Assembly (NCBI GenBank): GCA_036657595.1
Contig: JAVXFZ010000075.1
Location: 1-11,770, forward strand
Reading direction: 5' to 3'
DNA length: 11,770 nucleotides
DNA from: Odoribacter sp036657595
GTDB taxonomy: Bacteria > Bacteroidota > Bacteroidia > Bacteroidales > Marinifilaceae
Within the stretch, counting starts at the first letter, position 1. Each line of letters starts with the position of its first letter. The notes under the pieces were generated by a model. The model was not told where the DNA came from. It ran no database searches and saw nothing but the letters and a program-made list of their open reading frames with translations. Of this stretch, positions 6,981 to 11,770 are shown one piece after another. The position numbers and the translations under genes were made by a program.

Positions 6981-7500
6981 TCCCGCAATTCTTCATTATA
7001 GTAGAGACTCTGCCCATACATACTCTCATAGCCTTCATAGTCAACACCCACATTATATCTTAAACCTGAGAAAAGAAATAATATTACAAAACAAAAATAA
7101 TATATTCCCAATGTAAGTGTTGGGAACAGCTTAATATATATATTTATACAGGATAAAAAAGCAAGAAATAACAGGATAAAAATATAAATTTCCATAATAA
7201 TTTCTTTCTGAAAGAATTTATTTTTCTTTCTTTAATGTAAACATTTCTTTTCCCGATAAACGATAAGCACAAACGAAATCCTGAAACGACTGTTTCAGAA
7301 ATGTATTATGAAACAATCTGAACAAAAAATAATTTGCCCGGGAAAGAATACGTTCATTTTTAGTACAATTGATTTCACTAAACGGTGTTTTCACAAAAAC
7401 CTCAATACTCAAAAAATTATCTGGAAATTCTCCGATTTTTTTTACTTGTTCAGCATAAATATTCCTCCGCATCGCATTCAGATGCATCCACACAAAACCA
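6911..7500. repeat. diverged direct repeat within the glycosyltransferase and its fragment
   Basis: Bases 6911-6960 and 7451-7500 agree at 39 of 50 positions by direct comparison. They encode the WMHLNxMRRNxY region of the fragment and of the intact glycosyltransferase. A second diverged pair lies in the two EpsG starts (about 6520-6570 and 7030-7080, encoding SGLRY-VG-D). The spacing and order fit a former duplicated glycosyltransferase-EpsG module. Confidence 0.7.
6938..7195 (-). pseudogene. N-terminal fragment of a second EpsG-type polymerase
   Basis: The ATG at 7193-7195 opens 85 codons. The first 75 align with the start of the intact EpsG protein at 5612-6673: two hydrophobic segments, then SGLRYNVGVDYEGYESMYGQ and ELREGGW, against SGLRYDVGMDFSGYEELYND and NELGW in the intact copy. 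After GGW the frame enters out-of-frame glycosyltransferase sequence (HFRMVLCGCT) and stops at 6938. Roughly 275 residues of membrane protein are missing. It follows the intact 390-residue glycosyltransferase by 22 bases, the usual spacing for an operon partner, so this was probably the polymerase that originally travelled with it. The remnant may still be translated into a short membrane peptide. Confidence 0.8.
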
Positions 7501-8390
7501 AAAGGTAAGGAAAACTTCACCCCCCTGAAAATTTCAATCACAGACATCTTATGGGCATTCAGTTCCGCATATGCCTTTAGTTCAAAAGGAACAAAATACG
7601 TACCTGAAGACAAAGCAAAAATAATAGTATCACCAACTCCGTTATAAGGTGGCAATATATTTATTCCCTGATGACATTGCCTTCCTAAGGTCACATTCCA
7701 TTTATCCTGAAAACAAAATACATTTACTCCCGAAAGAAAAACTGGTAACTTATGATTTGCGATTAATTTCAATAGACATCTCCGGTAATTATCTGCAATA
7801 CGTTTCCCACCCAATCCCAGGGATTTATACATTTTCTTGCCGACTAAAATTTCCAGATAAAACAAACAAAAGCAAATCAACTCCCGGGGAGTAATAAATC
7901 TCCAACCGCGGGCCCGGTAAGCATCACACAGAGTCTTTAATTCTTCTCTCATATAGATCTGATCGGCATCGATCTTCACAACATACTTATAAGTAACTTT
8001 AGACAGTGCATAATTACAGTAATTAGCCAATAAATGCGGAGAATCATCCGAAAGACTTTTTACAAACTGATATTCTTCTTCCATAAGATTAGTTGCATAA
8101 ACAACAGGTACATATTCATAATACCTGATTTTTTCCCCGTATTGCTTTGCTTTTTCCCTGATAATCTGAGGAGACTCATCCGTACAGCCATTATATACAA
8201 TAATCAATTCATCCAATGCCTCTATACAAGAATCTATCGATTCTGCCAGAAATTCCGCATCATTTTTCACCCGGAGAATACCACTTACCCCAACAGGACG
8301 TTTCTTCGTAAAAGACGAAAAATCAACATGATATGGATTATTATCCGATGATGTTGATATACAATAAGGACAGGAACATTTCAAGCTCAT
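7218..8390 (-). CDS. GT2-like (GT-A fold) glycosyltransferase of Bacteroidales capsule loci
   Basis: The 390-residue protein has VSGILRVKNDAEFLAESIDS (35-54) and LDELIIVYNGCTDESPQII (59-77), a variant of the GT2 nucleotide-binding start with YNGCTDxS in place of VDDxSxD. VVKIDADQIY (137-146) holds an Asp-Ala-Asp DxD motif at 141-143. The C-terminus (FGFVWMHLNAMRRNIYAEQ, about 296-314) is shared with the fragment at 6675-6980. The N-terminus has an unusual CxCxxC cluster (Cys5, Cys7, Cys10). The ATG at 8388-8390 is the only usable start, because the next Met is residue 103, beyond the nucleotide-binding motif. No membrane segment is obvious. It begins 30 bases after the acyltransferase stop. 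Probable role: adding one sugar to the repeat unit. Donor unknown. Confidence 0.82.
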   Translation of the reverse strand: MSLKCSCPYCISTSSDNNPYHVDFSSFTKKRPVGVSGILRVKNDAEFLAESIDSCIEALDELIIVYNGCTDESPQIIREKAKQYGEKIRYYEYVPVVYATNLMEEEYQFVKSLSDDSPHLLANYCNYALSKVTYKYVVKIDADQIYMREELKTLCDAYRARGWRFITPRELICFCLFYLEILVGKKMYKSLGLGGKRIADNYRRCLLKLIANHKLPVFLSGVNVFCFQDKWNVTLGRQCHQGINILPPYNGVGDTIIFALSSGTYFVPFELKAYAELNAHKMSVIEIFRGVKFSLPFGFVWMHLNAMRRNIYAEQVKKIGEFPDNFLSIEVFVKTPFSEINCTKNERILSRANYFLFRLFHNTFLKQSFQDFVCAYRLSGKEMFTLKKEK

Positions 8391-8420
8391 ATATCACTCT
8401 TATTTAAACACATATATATG

Positions 8421-8951
8421 TTATTTTACAATTAACTTTGTATCTTTCAAAATAACCGATTTCTTTTGTTCCTCATCCATCGCTTTTACGGTAAAACAAT
8501 ACGGCTTTATCTTTTGGCGGTAATTCTCTATTGTAGATACTTCTTTAGCAGGATTTCCTGCAATAATCTTCCCTTCTGCAAAACTTTTTGTAACAACACT
8601 TCCGGCAGCTACGATGCAAGTATTTCCTAAAGTTATTCCAGGTAAAATTATAGAACCAGCCCCAATAAAGCAGTTATTACCAATCGTAATCCGTCCAAAA
8701 ACATCTGTAAACTCAGGTAGTACTTTTGATACACTATTATCATGGGTTATAAATCTTACACCTGGTGCTATGGTCACATTATCACCTATTGAAATTAAAT
8801 AAGATTCCGGAGTTATGATTTTGGAATAAATAGCACAATCAGTACCAATAGCCACACCTTTCTTTCTATAAAAATTAATTAGAATGTTATTGTCCTTGTT
8901 GCGAAATAAATATTTCAAATAAACAAAATAGTAAGTTGAAAAAATTCTCAT
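8421..8951 (-). CDS. left-handed beta-helix (hexapeptide) acyltransferase
   Basis: The 176-residue protein carries hexapeptide repeats from about residue 32 to 125: ISIGDNVTIAPGVRF, ITIGNNCFIGAGSIILPG and ITLGNTCIVAAGSVVTKS. RFITHDN (66-72) places the likely catalytic histidine at His70. The closing IAGNPAKEV (130-138) is the usual end of WbbJ/Maa-like O-acetyltransferases. It is expected to acetylate a hydroxyl of one sugar, or of a precursor, using acetyl-CoA in the cytoplasm; the acceptor cannot be told. Its ATG (8949-8951) overlaps the TGA of the upstream glycosyltransferase as ATGA, a strong sign of translational coupling and of work on the same sugar unit. A short amphipathic N-terminal stretch precedes the helix, as in several capsule acetyltransferases. 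Confidence 0.9.
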   Translation of the reverse strand: MRIFSTYYFVYLKYLFRNKDNNILINFYRKKGVAIGTDCAIYSKIITPESYLISIGDNVTIAPGVRFITHDNSVSKVLPEFTDVFGRITIGNNCFIGAGSIILPGITLGNTCIVAAGSVVTKSFAEGKIIAGNPAKEVSTIENYRQKIKPYCFTVKAMDEEQKKSVILKDTKLIVK

Positions 8952-9961
8952 TGCAAATTATTTGTAGTCGTTATAAACCAATTGTAGAAGTTTAGAATAC
9001 TTAGCGTTTCTGCTTTATTAAAAGAAATTTCCCCCATATGCCGGGTTAAAGTACGATCTTTAGCCAACATTGACAACGCATTAATAAAGTCTTCTGGCGT
9101 CTTGCAAAACATTGCATTAGTTTCATCTGTATAATCCCTGATGGACCCTACATCACTAACAACCATAGCAAGTCCCATTGCCATCGAAGTCACAATAACA
9201 TTACTTCCTATAGTATCTTTCATTATATTCAAAGAAACATCATTGGCATCCATAACAGATTTTAGATCTTTCTCACTCATAAACGGATATAAAGTCACAT
9301 TTCTCAATTTGCCCAATGACCTTGCTTCATCTGAACAACCAATACATACATTAAAATCAATAGCAGGAAGCCCCAATACGACTTTAAATAATAAATCATA
9401 ATCACGTTGCATATTTCCCATAACAACCACCCTTAATCTTTCATTTGTAGCCTTTTGTTTAGTAGGCTTATAATACCTGTTATCAACATAATGAAAGGTC
9501 GTTATTATCTTATGGGAAGATATTCCAAGCGAACAGAAGAAAGACTTCAATGAGCTACCGAGAACCCATACCGAATCGACTAATGCTATTTTTGCAAGAA
9601 TTTCCTTTTTGGTAAATCTTTCACTTATCTGCTTCCCTATCAAATGAGGTAAAGCAATTAAACAAACCCCAGGCTTGATTTTTTTCAAAAGAAATGCGAT
9701 AATGCTTTGGTCGTAATGAGACGAAAGTAAATACTCCATCAAAACGACACAATCACCTGTACGTGTAAAAAGCAATAAATAAAGGGAATAAAACAAATAA
9801 TACATATAGCGGAATACTATACCTCCTCTGAATTTAAAATCTGGAACGGTAACATATTTTACGTTAGGGTTTAATGCAGCCAACTGCCTGCATAAATACA
9901 GCATTCCTGCATGATTATTTTTTGTGTTAGACCATGTTTGGCATACTAAATAAACTTTCAT
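8948..9961 (-). CDS. GT4-like (GT-B fold) glycosyltransferase
   Basis: The 337-residue protein has a GT-B layout. The N-terminal half begins with MKVYLVCQTWS and has a hydrophobic, membrane-leaning stretch (FRYMYYLFYSLYLLLF, about 50-65). A linker with VVVMGNMQRDYDLLF (178-192) opens the donor-binding half. NVTLYPFMSEKDLKSVMDAN (221-240) and VIVTSMAMGLAMVVSDVGSI (255-274) correspond to the typical loop that contacts the nucleotide sugar. The first Glu of the EX7E motif common in GT4 enzymes seems replaced by Thr or Ser (about 258-259), so the catalytic machinery is not canonical. The ATG at 9959-9961 is directly before the first strand. The gene ends in an ATGA overlap with the acyltransferase. 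A 92-base AT-rich gap without a visible element separates it from the flippase. Probable role: adding one sugar to the repeat unit. Confidence 0.82.
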   Translation of the reverse strand: MKVYLVCQTWSNTKNNHAGMLYLCRQLAALNPNVKYVTVPDFKFRGGIVFRYMYYLFYSLYLLLFTRTGDCVVLMEYLLSSHYDQSIIAFLLKKIKPGVCLIALPHLIGKQISERFTKKEILAKIALVDSVWVLGSSLKSFFCSLGISSHKIITTFHYVDNRYYKPTKQKATNERLRVVVMGNMQRDYDLLFKVVLGLPAIDFNVCIGCSDEARSLGKLRNVTLYPFMSEKDLKSVMDANDVSLNIMKDTIGSNVIVTSMAMGLAMVVSDVGSIRDYTDETNAMFCKTPEDFINALSMLAKDRTLTRHMGEISFNKAETLSILNFYNWFITTTNNLQ

Positions 9962-10053
9962 CTTATAAGAATTTAATTAATCCGAACAAAAGCAGGAAAA
10001 GTAAATTGCCCACATTATAAACCAAAATAATAACTGATATATTTATATTCAAT

Positions 10054-11658
10054 CTATCTATAAATAATACCTTTTATCCGGAGGGAGAAATCACGCATTC
10101 CCCTATCCATAGAGTAAAAAAATAATAAACTCACACTTCCATAAATTCCAATTACTTGAAAAGCGTATGTCAACCAATCCCCATAAGTTTCAATCTGACC
10201 AACAGGAAATAATCTATTCAAAATATAAATAGCGCATAAAAATGATATACACAGCAAAATAAAATATTTTCCTTGCCTATCACATATTTTTCGCCATTTG
10301 TTCCATTTAANNNNNNNNNNAATAAAATATTTTCCTTGCCCTGATATATATTCCCAGATAGATTCTTTAAATCCACATTTATATAAAAAATAAGGCTTCC
10401 AAGCACATACAATAATCAATAAACTAATAGCAACTCCCAAAAGAATCCCGGGAAGACCATAAAAATATCCCAACCCTATAGAACATCCCAAGTTCAGGCA
10501 AGCCTCTGTTAAAGGAGCCCAGATATCCTGGTATAAACCATATGCAGATAAAAAAGTATCATTAGTACGTGTAAGCGAAATAAAAGTGATTACAATCAAT
10601 ATTATAAAAGCCGGACGTTCCAGTATATATTCATTTCCCACCCACAACCGGATAAAAGAATCACCCAACTCGTAAATACCAAAACAAATAACAGAAGCAA
10701 TCCAAATACGACATGAGGTCAACTCCCAGAAAAACCGTTTGATACAAACTTTATTTCCCTCTGCAACTAAACTACCAACCCCAGCACTCACACTGTTCAA
10801 CAATGCATTCATCAATAAAGTAACTCCTGTCACAATCAGCAAATAGTTGCCATAAATAGCCACCAAAGTCAAAGAAGCATAAGCATAAATGATCAAAGGG
10901 CTGGTTTGTAACAAAACAAAATGACCAATCTGATGGAAAAACATTTGTTTGGTTTTAGTAATAATATCCGAGTATTTCTTCTGCAAAACTTTTCCTTCAG
11001 AAGGCGACGATACCAACCAAGGATATTCTCGTCTCAATACTCTATTTAACACAAAAACCGTCACAAAAGCCATCATTAGCTCCAATATCATCCAATAAAC
11101 ATAGCCATCAGCCAAATAACGGATTACTAATATTTGTAAAACAACTTTCAGTATTTTATATCCCTGTACATTCAGGGTGATCTTATATTCCTTCTGATCT
11201 GCCGTCAATACTACCTGACGATAATTGATGAAATATCCCAATAATGAGCTAACCAATAAAACTATAAACGAGCCGTAAGCATAGCATAATGGCACCTCCG
11301 CTTTCGCAAATATCCAAGGAAAGAAACACATCAATACACAAGCCCCAGCAATTACCATATAGGCTATTTTCCGATACATCCACCCCTGTACTGAAACAAT
11401 TTCATTGATGACCTGAATATCTTTATGAAACAAAGGTTTATAAAGAGTATAGGCAATCGCTCCACCTATTCCCAATTCAGCCAAATTTAGAAAACCAAGC
11501 AGATTCTGGGCCGTTGTATTTAATCCCAATACCTCCGCTCCCAAATATTCCAGAAAGATCTTACGTGAGAAAAATTGAAGGATCAGATTGATAAAATAAA
11601 ATACCAAGGCAACTTTAACATTTCTCAAACTTTTAGAGGTTCTGGATTCAGATAACAT
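10054..11658 (-). CDS. Wzx-type oligosaccharide flippase (interrupted by an assembly gap)
   Basis: This multi-pass membrane protein of the MOP/PST flippase superfamily has about 12-14 hydrophobic segments. The start (SRTSKSLRNVKVALVFYFIN, then SRKIFLEYLGAEVLGLNTTA and NLAELGIGGAIAYTLYKPL) is characteristic of Bacteroidales capsule flippases, which move undecaprenyl-linked repeat units across the inner membrane. I chose the ATG at 11656-11658 over the in-frame TTG two codons upstream. The 10 N bases at 10311-10320 fall near the C-terminus and are flanked by a 20-base exact repeat. As given the frame stays open to 10054 with 534 codons. If the repeat marks one true copy, removing 63 bases gives 513 residues with a smooth join (GQGKYFILLCISFL). 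It is the first gene of the visible operon, 49 bases after the preceding stop. Confidence 0.9.
   Translation of the reverse strand: MLSESRTSKSLRNVKVALVFYFINLILQFFSRKIFLEYLGAEVLGLNTTAQNLLGFLNLAELGIGGAIAYTLYKPLFHKDIQVINEIVSVQGWMYRKIAYMVIAGACVLMCFFPWIFAKAEVPLCYAYGSFIVLLVSSLLGYFINYRQVVLTADQKEYKITLNVQGYKILKVVLQILVIRYLADGYVYWMILELMMAFVTVFVLNRVLRREYPWLVSSPSEGKVLQKKYSDIITKTKQMFFHQIGHFVLLQTSPLIIYAYASLTLVAIYGNYLLIVTGVTLLMNALLNSVSAGVGSLVAEGNKVCIKRFFWELTSCRIWIASVICFGIYELGDSFIRLWVGNEYILERPAFIILIVITFISLTRTNDTFLSAYGLYQDIWAPLTEACLNLGCSIGLGYFYGLPGILLGVAISLLIIVCAWKPYFLYKCGFKESIWEYISGQGKYFIXXXXKWNKWRKICDRQGKYFILLCISFLCAIYILNRLFPVGQIETYGDWLTYAFQVIGIYGSVSLLFFYSMDRGMRDFSLRIKGIIYR
10258..10340. repeat. 20-base exact direct repeat flanking the N gap
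   Basis: The 20 bases at 10258-10277 recur exactly at 10321-10340, directly against the N block. Between them lie 33 bases (10278-10310) plus the 10 N. Both copies encode the same seven residues (QGKYFI and part of the next codon) in the same flippase frame. A repeat ending exactly at a scaffold gap is what unmerged, overlapping contig ends look like, so this is more likely an assembly artefact than a biological duplication. Confidence 0.8.
10311..10320. other. assembly gap (10 N)
   Basis: Ten undefined bases interrupt the 3' part of the flippase gene. The round number suggests a placeholder rather than a measured length. The reading frame happens to be kept across it as drawn, but the true length and residues here are unknown. 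Confidence 0.98.
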
Positions 11659-11692
11659 AAACAATGAAGATTATCAATACTTTAATTTATTC

Positions 11693-11709
11693 AAAAGCCT
11701 TTGGCTTTT
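11693..11709 (-). terminator. short hairpin after the stop of the upstream gene
   Basis: AAAAGCC at 11693-11699 and GGCTTTT at 11703-11709 form a perfect 7-bp stem with a 3-base loop. It overlaps the TAA of the upstream gene and lies 34 bases before the flippase ATG. On the minus strand the 3' arm ends in TTTT, after which the sequence is AT-rich without a longer T run. It could be a weak or partial terminator, or an RNA-stabilising end. Symmetry lets it work in either direction. Confidence 0.5.
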
Positions 11710-11770
11710 ACCAGGCGCTGCCGGAAGAATCGAACTTCCACTCCCAGTCCACTGCAGCGACGTTGCCTTC
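11708..11770 (-). CDS. C-terminal end of an unidentified upstream gene
   Basis: A minus-strand frame enters from the right edge and reads 20 codons (EGNVAAVDWEWKFDSSGSAW) to a TAA at 11708-11710, followed at once by a hairpin. The 60 bases 11711-11770 contain 37 G or C (62 percent), far above the capsule genes, and the codons are rich in G and C at third positions. I do not recognise the protein. It has the same orientation as the capsule genes and may precede them in the transcript, or be the last gene of the neighbouring region. The coding reading is supported by the stop-hairpin arrangement and the base composition, but is short. Confidence 0.55.
   Translation of the reverse strand, partial: EGNVAAVDWEWKFDSSGSAW

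Noticed and set aside
7202..7216. inverted repeat TTCTTTC-T-GAAAGAA between the glycosyltransferase and the EpsG fragment
   Set aside because: The one-base spacer gives no good hairpin loop, no T run follows, and the genes on both sides seem co-transcribed. Too weak to call a terminator or operator.
8408..8424. ACATATATATGT palindrome between the acyltransferase and the next gene
   Set aside because: Short AT-only palindromes are expected by chance in such AT-rich sequence, and nothing around it suggests a binding site.
9962..10053. possible promoter in the 92-base gap between flippase and GT4-like gene
   Set aside because: I looked for the Bacteroides -7 TAnnTTTG and -33 TTTG pattern and saw no convincing pair. 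The gap is only AT-rich.
11716..11759. tRNA- or tmRNA-like arm: GGAAG/CTTCC stem with a 7-base TTCGATT-type loop, enclosed by CGCTGC/GCAGCG
   Set aside because: The enclosed length (44 bases) leaves no room for D and anticodon arms, there is no CCA end, and the same bases form an open frame ending in TAA next to a hairpin. The T-arm look is probably chance.
1..11770. CRISPR arrays, insertion sequences, invertible promoters flanked by inverted repeats
   Set aside because: No regularly spaced repeats, transposase or recombinase frames, or long inverted repeats were seen, although invertible promoters are common upstream of Bacteroides capsule loci and may lie to the right of this window.

Overview
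This AT-rich window comes from the capsular or exopolysaccharide biosynthesis locus of a Bacteroidales bacterium (Bacteroides, Parabacteroides or Prevotella type). The evidence is the gene content (Wzx-type flippase, EpsG-type polymerase, several glycosyltransferases, CapE-type UDP-GlcNAc 4,6-dehydratase, WxcM-like cupin), the lack of clear Shine-Dalgarno sequences, and the resemblance of the flippase, dehydratase and glycosyltransferases to those of Bacteroides capsule loci. Species cannot be told. Every gene is on the minus strand, so transcription runs from right to left and the order below is that of transcription.

At the right edge (11708-11770) is the 3' end of a GC-rich upstream gene, closed by a small hairpin. 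The polysaccharide genes follow: flippase (10054-11658, interrupted by a 10-N assembly gap), GT4-like glycosyltransferase (8948-9961), hexapeptide acyltransferase (8421-8951, ATGA overlap with the gene before it), 390-residue glycosyltransferase (7218-8390), a scar of two gene fragments (6675-7195), EpsG-family polymerase (5612-6673), GT2 glycosyltransferase (4610-5587), a chain of three decayed glycosyltransferase remnants (3169-4620), CapE-type dehydratase (2114-3124), RmlD-like reductase (1244-2101), a probable glycosyltransferase (220-1239), and the start of a WxcM-like cupin cut by the left edge (1-154).

Together the intact genes would make a UDP-activated 6-deoxy-N-acetyl-L-hexosamine (dehydratase, reductase, possibly the cupin), assemble a lipid-linked repeat unit (about four glycosyltransferases plus an O-acyl modification), flip it across the inner membrane (flippase) and polymerise it (EpsG protein). 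No initiating sugar-phosphate transferase and no UDP-GlcNAc 2-epimerase lies in the window. Both would be expected further downstream, past the left edge.

I found no new biological system. The parts that go beyond a routine capsule locus are two recombination scars. One is about 1.45 kb of three glycosyltransferase remnants fused end to end with several frameshifts. The other joins a second EpsG start to a second glycosyltransferase end, in the reverse order of their intact neighbours, which points to a formerly duplicated glycosyltransferase-polymerase module. Both fit allele replacement and decay in a fast-evolving capsule locus. The N gap shows that the sequence is a scaffolded assembly, so strain mixing should be kept in mind.
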